Below the pieces are notes generated by a model. That model was not told the origin of the DNA and searched no databases. It saw nothing but the letters and a program-made list of their open reading frames with translations. From NCBI GenBank assembly GCA_026985655.1, contig JALSQB010000159.1, positions 1 through 18,728 of the forward strand: a stretch of DNA of 18,728 nucleotides, given 5' to 3'. Origin of the DNA: Campylobacteraceae bacterium (GTDB lineage: Bacteria; Campylobacterota; Campylobacteria; Campylobacterales; Sulfurovaceae). Numbering within the stretch: position 1 is the stretch's first letter; each line of letters starts with the position of its first letter. This document shows, piece after piece, positions 6,309 through 14,900 of the stretch. The translations under genes were made by a program, and so were the position numbers.

Positions 6309-8306
6309 ATGAAAATAATTACCAATTTATTCACGATATTACTAATATCTAATTTAAATTTACACGCCACAGGGACTTGTTCAGACAAGCCTACAACCGA
6401 AAATATAACCAGTACAGGAATTATGCAACCTGCAGGAGCTACAGATATAGATGATTTAAAAGGTACAAACTGTGATGGTGAGGCTCTTTTCTCTTTTAAG
6501 ATTAAAAGTTTACCACTTGCTTCAGAGGGGATTCTCTCTTTAGCTAATGGTACACCTGTTACAGTTGGTCAAACTCTAACAGAAGCAGAAGCTAATGGGT
6601 TAAAGTTTGACCCAGCTAATGGTTTTACAGGAGATGCAACTTTTACTTATGTGGCTATAGATGATCGTACAGGAGAGGGAACAATTGCAACGGTAACTAT
6701 TCCTGTTATTGGAGGAGCTTGTACTGAAGCACCTAATACTGATAATAAAGCCAATGCTAATATGGCGAATACCTTAGCGGCGACAGATATTATAGATTTA
6801 TCTGGAAAAGATTGTGCAGGAACAGAGGTAACAAAATATAAAATTAAAAGTTTACCAAATGCTAATGCAGGTGTACTCTATATGGCAGATGGTGTAACAG
6901 CAGTAACGGTAGGACAAGTCTTAACACAAGCAGAAGCGAATGGACTAAAGTTTGACCCAGCTGATGGTTTTACAGGAGATGCAACTTTCACTTATGCTGC
7001 GATTGATTGTACTAATAGAGAAGACTCTAGCCCTGCGACAGTAACCATTCCTGTTAGTGGAGGAGCTTGTACTGAAGCACCAACAAGTGATGATAAAGCC
7101 AATAGTAAGCTCTTAAATACTTTAGGAGCTGTAAATATTTTAAATTTAGATGGACAAAATTGTGCAGGAAAAGATGTTGAAAAATTCAAAATAAAAAGTT
7201 TACCAAATGCTAATGCAGGTGTACTCTATATGGCAGATGGTGTAAGCCCTGTAACAGTAGGTCAAATTTTAACCAGAGTAGAAGCTAATGGATTAAAATT
7301 TGACCCAGCAGATGGCTTTGTTGGTGATGCCACTTTTACTTATGCAGCGATAGATGAACAAGATAGAGAAGATGCAACACCTGCAACAGTAACACTTCCT
7401 ATTATAGGAGGAAATGGTGGAGATCACCCTGGTGGTGGATCTTGTACGGAAGCCCCAAATACTGAAGATAAAGCCAATAGTAAGCTCCTAAATACTTTAG
7501 GAGCTGTAAATATTTTAAATTTAGATGGGCAAAATTGTGCAGGAAAAGATGTTGAAAAATTCAAAATAAAAAGTTTACCAAATGCTAATGCAGGAGTACT
7601 CTATATGGCAGATGGTGTAAGCCCTGTAACCGTAGGTCAAATTTTAACAAGAGAAGAAGCTAATGGATTAAAATTTGATCCAGCAGATGGTTTTGTTGGA
7701 GATGCTACTTTTACTTATGCAGCGATAGATGAACAAGATAGAGAAGATGCAACACCTGCAACAGTAACACTTCCTATTATAGGAGGAAATGGAGGAGTTT
7801 GTCATGAAGCACCAACAACTGATGATATCCATAATCCCAACTTAACACATAATCTACCAGCTGTAAATATTTTAAATTTAAATGGACAAGATTGTGCAGG
7901 AAAAGATGTCGAAAATTTTAGAATTATTACTTTACCAAATGCTAATGCAGGAATACTTTATATGGCAGATGGGGTTACACCTGTAAAGATAGGACAACTT
8001 TTAACAAGAGAAGAAGCTAATGGTTTACGATTTGATCCCGCTGATAATTTTGTTGGTACAGCAAATTTTACTTATGTTGCGATAGATGCAAATGGTCGTG
8101 TTGATGAAACACCTGCAACAGTAACACTTCCTATTATTAATGTAGCTAATGGTGGAAATGGAAATGGGGGGTGTCAAGTAGGTGATGAAAATTGTACTTG
8201 TGATACTTACGAAACAAGTGTTCCTGCATCTACACCATTTGGTTTAATGATTATGGCACTATTAACACTCTTGATTGTTAGAAAATCATTTAAGAAAGAG
8301 CTTTAA
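6309..8306 (+). CDS. Secreted protein of five tandem Ig/cadherin-like repeats with C-terminal membrane anchor
   Basis: I start at ATG 6309, with AAGGA five bases upstream, giving 665 residues; an in-frame ATG at 6264 has no ribosome site and would place charged residues ahead of the signal. Residues 1-20 are a Sec signal ending LHA. Then come five repeats of 114-125 residues. Each opens with Cys (CTEAP-like), has a second Cys in a DCAG/NCAG motif, then K(I)KSLPNANAGVLYMADG, VGQxLTxxEANGLKFDPADGF and GDATFTYAAID. This FTY-AxD pattern is that of bacterial cadherin/Ig-like adhesion domains; the paired cysteines may form one disulfide per repeat. A Gly/Asn and Cys-rich linker precedes a C-terminal tail SVPASTPFGLMIMALLTLLIV followed by RKSFKKEL. 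That short motif, membrane segment and basic end is shaped like IPTL- or PEP-CTERM sorting signals, but I cannot assign it to a named class. A surface adhesin or structural role is inferred. The last 17 bases overlap the convergent rnhB gene. Confidence 0.8.
   Translation: MKIITNLFTILLISNLNLHATGTCSDKPTTENITSTGIMQPAGATDIDDLKGTNCDGEALFSFKIKSLPLASEGILSLANGTPVTVGQTLTEAEANGLKFDPANGFTGDATFTYVAIDDRTGEGTIATVTIPVIGGACTEAPNTDNKANANMANTLAATDIIDLSGKDCAGTEVTKYKIKSLPNANAGVLYMADGVTAVTVGQVLTQAEANGLKFDPADGFTGDATFTYAAIDCTNREDSSPATVTIPVSGGACTEAPTSDDKANSKLLNTLGAVNILNLDGQNCAGKDVEKFKIKSLPNANAGVLYMADGVSPVTVGQILTRVEANGLKFDPADGFVGDATFTYAAIDEQDREDATPATVTLPIIGGNGGDHPGGGSCTEAPNTEDKANSKLLNTLGAVNILNLDGQNCAGKDVEKFKIKSLPNANAGVLYMADGVSPVTVGQILTREEANGLKFDPADGFVGDATFTYAAIDEQDREDATPATVTLPIIGGNGGVCHEAPTTDDIHNPNLTHNLPAVNILNLNGQDCAGKDVENFRIITLPNANAGILYMADGVTPVKIGQLLTREEANGLRFDPADNFVGTANFTYVAIDANGRVDETPATVTLPIINVANGGNGNGGCQVGDENCTCDTYETSVPASTPFGLMIMALLTLLIVRKSFKKEL
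6378..8145 (+). repeat. Five tandem ~350-bp coding repeats; units 3 and 4 almost identical
   Basis: Units begin at the Cys codons at 6378, 6720, 7068, 7443 and 7800. By eye, 7092-7421 (unit 3) and 7467-7796 (unit 4) differ at 11 of 330 positions with no gap. Ten differences are silent and one changes Val to Glu. Units 1, 2 and 5 are more diverged. This indicates a recent duplication or gene conversion of one repeat, followed by selection to keep the protein sequence. Confidence 0.9.
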
Positions 8307-8829
8307 TCTTAAAGGATTGACGATGAATCTCACAGTAGCCATGTTCTTTAATGGCTACAATATGTGCTTTTGTTCCATACCCTTTATGCTTTTCAAATCC
8401 ATAAAGAGGATAGCGTTCAGAAGATTTTAAAATGGCTCTATCATGGCTTACTTTAGCTAAGATACTTGCAGCTGATACTTCAGCTATTTTAGTGTCAGCT
8501 TTGACCATGGTAGAGATTCCTAAAACTCCAAAGCTTTGGTTGCCATCAAAGAGATAAACTTCTGCTTCTAAGGTATCCATAATCTCTTCTAGTCCTTGAG
8601 CTAAACAACTACTCAAGCCTTTTTCATCTATCTTTTTTGCAGAGAATGAGACAATATGATAGAATGCATTTTCTATAATTTTAGGATAAAGAAGTTCACG
8701 TTTTTTTTCACTTAGCTTTTTTGAATCCATTAAGCCTTTAATTTCACTTTTGAGAATGACACCTGCTATAACCAAATCACCTGCTATACATCCTCTTCCT
8801 GCTTCATCAATACCACAGAGTTTATGCAT
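8290..8829 (-). CDS. rnhB: Ribonuclease HII
   Basis: A 179-residue cytoplasmic enzyme that cuts the RNA strand of RNA-DNA hybrids and starts removal of single ribonucleotides from DNA. The start is ATG 8829, which overlaps the recQ stop; an in-frame TTG at 8844 would add five residues not needed by the family. The family signature is complete. GIDEAGRG at 6-13 carries the first catalytic Asp8 and Glu9. DSKKLSEKKR follows, then FDGNQ with the third acidic residue, then KADTKIAEVSAASILAKVSHDR with the last Asp region. LYGFEKHKGYGT and a C-terminal HRQSFK close the domain. It is translationally coupled to recQ by an 8-base overlap and ends tail-to-tail, overlapping the preceding repeat-protein gene by 17 bases. 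Confidence 0.96.
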   Translation of the reverse strand: MHKLCGIDEAGRGCIAGDLVIAGVILKSEIKGLMDSKKLSEKKRELLYPKIIENAFYHIVSFSAKKIDEKGLSSCLAQGLEEIMDTLEAEVYLFDGNQSFGVLGISTMVKADTKIAEVSAASILAKVSHDRAILKSSERYPLYGFEKHKGYGTKAHIVAIKEHGYCEIHRQSFKIKALS

Positions 8830-10609
8830 TTTCAATCTCTTCAATAAGTTCTAAAAAAGCTTGACCATAACGCTCAAATTTCACATGACCAATACCATGT
8901 ATTTCTAACATTTCAGCTTTTGTTGTTGGCATAATATTGGAGAGTTCTTTAAGGGTTTTGTCGGAAAATACGACATAAGGAGGTATTTTATTGTTGCTGG
9001 CAATCTCTTTTCTTAAGGCTCTAAATCTATCGAAAATATCTACTTCATAATCATCAAAGTAATCTACTTTTTTCTTTTTACTTGTCGTGATAATCAAGCG
9101 TGAAGCACCTATATTAACCTCCTCATTACCTTTTAAAATTTTAATACCTCGTTTTGTTAAGTGGTAAACTTTGTACTCTCCAATACTCACAGCCCCTAGT
9201 TCTAACAGTTTATCTGTAATGCTTAGCCATTGAGCTTTAGTGTAGTTCTCTCCTATGCCGTAAACAGAGAGTTGGTCATGGGCATTGCTTAGTATGCGTT
9301 GTTCTTTACTTCCTCGTAGAACATCAATCACATATTGCATTCCAAAAGATTGACCTGTTCGGTAGATGGCTGAAAGGAGTTTTTGAGCATCGCTTGTGAT
9401 GTCAATTTTATTTTGTTCAGGGTTGAGGCAGTTGTCACACTTATCATCACAGATTTTGATGTTATCATGAAAATAGGTGGCTATCTGTTGATGGCGACAC
9501 GATTCAGAGTTGGCAAAGCGTGAAATGGTATTAATTTTTTCAAAGGCATTTTCCTTGTAAGGTGAATCGGGTAAATCTTCTATGAATGATTTTTGTTGCA
9601 CAATGTCAGCAGTAGAGAACAGTAGTAGCGTTTGGGCTTCAAGTCCATCACGTCCTGCTCGTCCTATCTCTTGGTAGAAATTCTCTAAGGTTTTAGGGAG
9701 GTTCATGTGTACCACAAAACGAATGTTAGATTTGTCAATCCCCATTCCAAAGGCAATGGTTGCTACGACAATGTCAATTTCATCTGTAACAAACTCTTTA
9801 AAGACTTTGTTTTTAATATTTGTGGGTAAGCCTGCATGATAAGCTTCTGCTTTAAAGCCTTTTTTCTTAAGATAATCAGCCGTGGTTTCTGTCTGTTTTC
9901 GTGAAAAAGCGTAAATAATTCCTGCTTCTTGGGCATGTTCTGCTAAAAAGTTAAGTAGTTGTTTGCGTCCATCACTTTGTCGGTGCTGGGCTGTTATTGT
10001 TAAGTTTTTTCTAAAAAGAGAGCCTGTAACTACTTTAGGATTTTGAAGATTTAGATTATTAAGAATATCTTCTCGAACAGTTGCCGTAGCTGTGGCAGTA
10101 AAGGCAGCAACGGTAGTGCTTGGAAAAGAGATTTTGAGTTGTGAAAGCATTCGGTAGTGTTCACGAAATTCATGTCCCCATTCACTTACGCAGTGGGCTT
10201 CATCGACCACAAAAAAGTTGATGTTTAAGTCGAGTAAAAAAGTTAGAAAATAGTTATTCATTAGTCGCTCGGGAGCCACATAGAGGAGTTTAATTTGGTT
10301 GGCTCTTAGTTGTTGTTCTATCTGTTGTGCCTCTTCAAGTGTTTGCATGGAACTTAACATGGCCGCACTTATGCCATTACCTTGTAGGGCGACTACTTGG
10401 TCATGCATTAGGGCTAAAAGAGGAGAGATAACTACCGTAACTCCCGACATAAGAAGTGAGGGGAGTTGATAACAGAGTGACTTTCCTCCACCTGTGGGAA
10501 GAATCATGAGCAAATCTTGCTGGTTTAAGATGGCATCAATCACCTCTTCTTGTTGTTCTCGAAAACTATCATGTCCAAAGTAGTGTTGTAGGGTCTGGAG
10601 TTTATTCAT
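8822..10609 (-). CDS. recQ: ATP-dependent DNA helicase RecQ
   Basis: A 3'-5' superfamily 2 DNA helicase of recombination and replication-fork repair. Starting at ATG 10609 (MNKLQTLQHYFG) gives 595 residues, normal for RecQ. The frame stays open to ATG 10693, but the extra 28 residues have no family counterpart; none of the candidate ATGs has a strong ribosome site, so the start is less certain than the rest. Order of parts: the aromatic FR-Q-QE motif 0 (about 15-22), Walker A LPTGGGKS (37-44), DEAHC (136-140), the helicase C lobe with FGMGIDKSNIRFV and QEIGRAGRDG, a zinc-binding cluster (CRHQ...CDDKCDNC, about 372-395), a winged-helix RQC region and a C-terminal HRDC domain (about 515-590). 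It is probably co-transcribed with rnhB, which would couple two ways of clearing hybrid or abnormal DNA structures. Confidence 0.95.
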   Translation of the reverse strand: MNKLQTLQHYFGHDSFREQQEEVIDAILNQQDLLMILPTGGGKSLCYQLPSLLMSGVTVVISPLLALMHDQVVALQGNGISAAMLSSMQTLEEAQQIEQQLRANQIKLLYVAPERLMNNYFLTFLLDLNINFFVVDEAHCVSEWGHEFREHYRMLSQLKISFPSTTVAAFTATATATVREDILNNLNLQNPKVVTGSLFRKNLTITAQHRQSDGRKQLLNFLAEHAQEAGIIYAFSRKQTETTADYLKKKGFKAEAYHAGLPTNIKNKVFKEFVTDEIDIVVATIAFGMGIDKSNIRFVVHMNLPKTLENFYQEIGRAGRDGLEAQTLLLFSTADIVQQKSFIEDLPDSPYKENAFEKINTISRFANSESCRHQQIATYFHDNIKICDDKCDNCLNPEQNKIDITSDAQKLLSAIYRTGQSFGMQYVIDVLRGSKEQRILSNAHDQLSVYGIGENYTKAQWLSITDKLLELGAVSIGEYKVYHLTKRGIKILKGNEEVNIGASRLIITTSKKKKVDYFDDYEVDIFDRFRALRKEIASNNKIPPYVVFSDKTLKELSNIMPTTKAEMLEIHGIGHVKFERYGQAFLELIEEIENA

Positions 10610-10838
10610 GGTGACATGGTAGCTAAAGCTTACTTGAAAAAGTACTAACATGTTGTGATATTTAAAATCACTCTTAACAATAGAATGAAACATATTTATA
10701 GATATTTATACTTTTATTTGTTTTAGATATATATAATAATAAAAAAATTTAAAAAAATACTATAAAATGATAAAAATATTCACTTTTATTTAGCAAATAG
10801 ATGCTAAGGTAATTAATTAAAATAAGTAAGGGTGTAGG
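10610..10838. promoter_or_regulatory. Divergent intergenic region between recQ and the OmpA-family gene
   Basis: About 230 bases if recQ starts at 10609, nearly all A/T between 10690 and 10790. On the plus strand a TATAAT occurs at 10732-10737 and a TATAAA at 10761-10766, each preceded by T-rich tracts; either could drive the ompA-type gene. The ribosome site for that gene is AAGGG at 10828-10832, six bases before its ATG. I see no hairpin or clear operator. Confidence 0.4.
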
Positions 10839-11921
10839 ATGTGTAAAAAATCACTAGGATATATAGTATTTGTATTGGCTACATTAAATGCTAGTAATAT
10901 TGAAACTGAATTAGGTGTTAATTTAGGTTTAAATTCTACTAAAAATGAAAATGGTAATAAGTTTGAAAATCCAATTTTGGGCTTAACCTATCAAAACAGT
11001 AAATATGTAGTCTCTCCTAGAGTCGATATTGATTATACTAAAATAAAAAATGATGCTGCATCAGGGCTGATACATGCATCTCTTAATGGGGTATATGAAT
11101 ATGAAAATCGTACCATTCTTACCCCTTATGGTTTAGCTGGTTTAGGCTATGAATATGTGCGTGGTGCGACGAAAGATGTCTTTGAAAGTCATGCCTTTGT
11201 TCAAGCAGGAGCTGGTGTAAGTATGGAGTTTAACAAAGGGATTAAAGCGCGACTTGAAGCCAAAGGATTACAAATTTTAGGAGGTAATAATGAAAATAAT
11301 GAATTTATTATTACGGCTGGTGTGAGTATGCCTTTAAGTTTTAGAAAACCAAAAATTAAACCACGACCCATTGTTAAAAATATTCCAATTGAGCCTATTT
11401 CTGTTAAGCCTATTGTGATGAGGCCAAAGCCACCAAAAGTAGTTGTCATTAATAATAATGAGTGTTCCATCAAAATAGATGAACCAGATTTTGATAGAGA
11501 TGGTATAAGTGATGCTATTGATCAATGTCCTGCAACCCCTTGTAATTTTACAGTAGATAGCTATGGTTGTCCAATTAAAGCAACGCTTCAGATACATTTT
11601 GAGACAAACTCTGCAACTATTGAGCGTTATTCAATGAGTAAGATAGATAGGTTTTCAGATTTTTTATTGAAAAATAGAGGAAGTAGGGTCAAAATTGTAG
11701 GACATACCGATAATCGAGGAATAGTAGAGAAAAATCAAGAACTCTCTTATCGACGAGCTATGTCTGTTGTGAATGCACTTGTGAGTAGAGGGGTGAGTTC
11801 CTCTAGGTTAAGAGCTGAAGGTAAAGGTGAGAGTATGCCAATTGCCTCAAATGAAACAGTAGATGGACGGGCAATGAACCGTAGAATAGAAGCTGAACTC
11901 TTTTATCTTCAAGGAGAATGA
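10839..11921 (+). CDS. OmpA-family outer-membrane protein with a TSP3 linker
   Basis: A 360-residue protein. The Sec signal (1 to about 18) ends TLNA. Residues about 20-165 form an eight-strand-sized beta-barrel of alternating polar and hydrophobic residues (ETELGVNLGLNS, KYVVSPRVDIDYTK, NGVYEYENRTILTPYGLAGLGYEY). A Pro/Lys/Ile-rich stretch (169-203) should span part of the periplasm. A single thrombospondin type 3-like Ca2+ motif DFDRDGISDAID (217-228) is flanked by cysteines. Residues about 247-353 are an OmpA C-terminal peptidoglycan-binding domain, with IHFETNSA, VGHTDNRG, ELSYRRA and GKGESMPIASN motifs and a final RAMNRRIE. It therefore links the outer membrane to peptidoglycan. The gene ends with AAGGAG placed to start the TSP3-stalk lipoprotein two bases downstream, so the two are almost certainly one operon. 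Confidence 0.92.
   Translation: MCKKSLGYIVFVLATLNASNIETELGVNLGLNSTKNENGNKFENPILGLTYQNSKYVVSPRVDIDYTKIKNDAASGLIHASLNGVYEYENRTILTPYGLAGLGYEYVRGATKDVFESHAFVQAGAGVSMEFNKGIKARLEAKGLQILGGNNENNEFIITAGVSMPLSFRKPKIKPRPIVKNIPIEPISVKPIVMRPKPPKVVVINNNECSIKIDEPDFDRDGISDAIDQCPATPCNFTVDSYGCPIKATLQIHFETNSATIERYSMSKIDRFSDFLLKNRGSRVKIVGHTDNRGIVEKNQELSYRRAMSVVNALVSRGVSSSRLRAEGKGESMPIASNETVDGRAMNRRIEAELFYLQGE
11911..11916 (+). promoter_or_regulatory. Ribosome binding site for the TSP3 lipoprotein, inside the ompA-type gene
   Basis: AAGGAG lies in the last codons of the OmpA-family gene. It is one base from the in-frame ATG at 11918 but seven bases from ATG 11924. This selects 11924 as the start and implies translational coupling with the upstream stop at 11919-11921. 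Confidence 0.75.
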
Positions 11922-11923
11922 TA

Positions 11924-14900
11924 ATGAATAAAAGAAAATTAGTATGTCTTGTGTTGATAGGCACTATTTTTTTTACTGCTTGTGCTTCAGATAGAGCAGG
12001 AAATAGTAATTTAAAAGATAAAAATACTTCTGTATTAGGTGTTGTTGCAGTTGATAGTGATGGTGATGGGATTCCTGACAATATTGATACCGATGATGAT
12101 AATGATGGTCTCCTAGATGAGATTGACCCCAATGATAATAACCCAGACAGTGATGGAGATGGTATTTTAGATGGGGCAGATGCCGATGTGAATGGTGATG
12201 GGATTGTTGATAATGGAATAGACAGTGATGGTGATGGGATAAATGATGCTTCTGATGTCGATGTTAATGGTGATGGTAGAGCTGATAATGGAAGAGACTC
12301 CGATGGCGATGGCGTAACAGATGATGGGGACAGTGTAGATAATCGTTATGACCAAGACCATGATGGATTGCCTGATGCTATAGATTCTAATGATAATAAC
12401 CCAGACAGTGATGGAGATGGTATTTTAGATGGGGCAGATGCCGATGTGAATGGTGATGGGATTGTTGATAATGGAATAGACAGTGATGGTGATGGGATAA
12501 ATGATGCTTCTGATGTCGATGTTAATGGTGATGGAACAGTTGATAATGGTGTTGATAGTGATGGAGATGGGATTAAAGATGATAATGATAGAGTAGATGA
12601 TAGTAAAGATAATGATGGTGATGGATTGCCTAATGATTTAGACCCTAATGATAATAATCCAGATAGCGATGGTGATGGGATTTTAGATGGAGCAGATGCT
12701 GATGTGAATGGCGATGGAACGCTTGATAATGGTACCGATAGCGATGGTGATGGCATTAATGATGTCTCTGATGTTGATGTCAATGGTGATGGTGTTGCAG
12801 ATAATGGTACAGACAGTGATGGTGATGGGGTCAATGATAATAGCGATACCGTAGATGATAGTCAAGACCACGATAATGACGGATTAACTGATGATTTAGA
12901 CCCCAATGACAATAATCCAGATACCGATGGAGATGGTATTTTAGATGGAGCCGATGCTGATGTGAATGGTGATGGCATTGTCGATAATGGAGCAGATAAT
13001 GATGGTGATGGTATCAATAATAGATATGATCCCGATGATGATAACGATGGACTTTTAGATGCTGATGACCCCAATGACAATAACCCAGACAGCGATGGTG
13101 ATGGTATTGTAGATGGAGCAGATGCTGATGTTAATGGCGATGGAATAGTTGATAATGGTGTTGATAGCAATGGCGATGGGATTAAAGATGGTAGTGATAC
13201 GGTAGATAATAGTCAAGATAGCGATGGTGATGGTTTATCAGATGATTTAGACCCCAATGACAATAATGCTGATAGTGATGGAGATGGCATTTTAGATGGG
13301 GCAGATGCTGATGTGAATGGTGATGGGATTGTTGATAATGGAATAGACAGTGATGGTGACGGAATTAATGATGCTTCTGATGTCGATGTTAATGGTGATG
13401 GAACAGTTGATAATGGTATTGATAGTGATGGCGATGGGATTAAAGATGATAATGATAGAGTAGATGATAGTAAAGATAATGATGGTGATGGATTGCCTGA
13501 TGCTTTAGACCCTAATGATAATAATCCAGATAGCGATGGTGATGGCATAAAAGATGGAGCTGATGTAGATGTTAATGGTGATGGGATTTGGGACAATGGA
13601 ACAGACAGTAATGGCAATGGTATTAATGATGTATGGGATATTGACACTGATGGTGATAGTGTTTTAGACATCAATGATCTCAATCCTAATAATCCAGACA
13701 GCGATGGCGATGGTATTTTAGATGGAGTAGATGCTGATGTGAATGGTGATGGTGTGTTAGATAATGGAATAGATAGTGATGGCGATGGTATTGCTGATAA
13801 TTATGATGTTGATATTAATGGCGATGGCATAGCAGACAATGGAACAGATAGCGATGGTGATGGAGTGAATGATGCTCATGATAGAATAAATAACCTTGCA
13901 GACCGTGATGGTGATGGATTGCCTGATGCGATTGATCCCAATGATTATAGCTTTGACAGCGATGGCGATGGCATTCCTGATGGGGCAGATGTAGATGTCA
14001 ATGGTGATGGGATGCTAGATAATGGAACCGATAGTGATGGCGATGGGATTAATGATGTCGCCGATAGTGATAACAACCCCAATAGTCTTGATAGTGATGG
14101 AGATGGTATTATCAATGAGATTGACCCTGATGATGATAATGATGCCATTTTTGATGTGATTGAAAATGAACAAGGTACAAATCCACTCCTTGCTGATAGT
14201 GATGGTGATGGGGTGAGTGATAGAGTAGAGGGAATTGAAGATAGTGATGGCGATGGGATTATTGATGCCTTAGATTCAGCCATTCTTGACAGTGATAACG
14301 ATGGCGTTCCTGACCAAATAGACAGTGATAATAACAACCCTTTAAATGATAGCGATGGTGATGGTCAAGCCAATATTAAAGAGTTAGAGTGTGCTAGTGA
14401 TGGTAACCCTTTAGATGAGAGTAAACGTTGTCCGTGGGCTTTTGAAGAGCCTAAAGGTATCGCAAAAAGTTCAGTAGGGTTTGTTTATGCCCCAGGAGGG
14501 TTTGATGTCGATGGTGATGGTGTTGATGAGGGAGGGTTTTGGCTCTCTGCTTATCAAGCTCGAAGCACCCAAGAGGAGATTTCTAAAGCCGAGGTGATTG
14601 AGAGTGTGGGTAGCTATCTTGATTTTGTTCAAAAAGAGTTTCATCTACTTAATAGTACAGAAGCGATACAAGGCTATGTGGACACCAATTTAACGGATAC
14701 CTTAAGAGGAAATAGACTTTCTTTTAAGTTAGAAGATACTAAAAATAGTAAACGCATAAGCAGTATGCCTCCTTATTTGGCTTTAGCAAGTCTTTCACGA
14801 TATGAGTTTTATGATAGCAACAATCAGTTGATAAAAAATAATTTTGGCTTATTAACTCAAAAACAGTATGTGCATATTATGATGCTTTTAGAGGCCGATT

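Noticed and set aside
8290..8306. 17-base tail-to-tail overlap of the repeat protein and rnhB as a sign of frameshift
   Set aside because: Both proteins end with sequence expected of them (basic C-terminal anchor tail; HRQSFK end of RNase HII), so the overlap is ordinary convergent packing.
12346..13683. Long reverse-strand open frames rich in Ser-Pro (SPSLS repeats) under the TSP3 array, and similar ones at 13945-14337
   Set aside because: They are the complement of GATGG-type repeats coding Asp-Gly-Asp; they lack ribosome sites and reflect codon bias in the repeat, not genes.
12131..14431. CRISPR or intergenic tandem array
   Set aside because: The repeats are in frame, vary mostly silently and encode a continuous TSP3 protein; there are no unique spacers between constant repeats.
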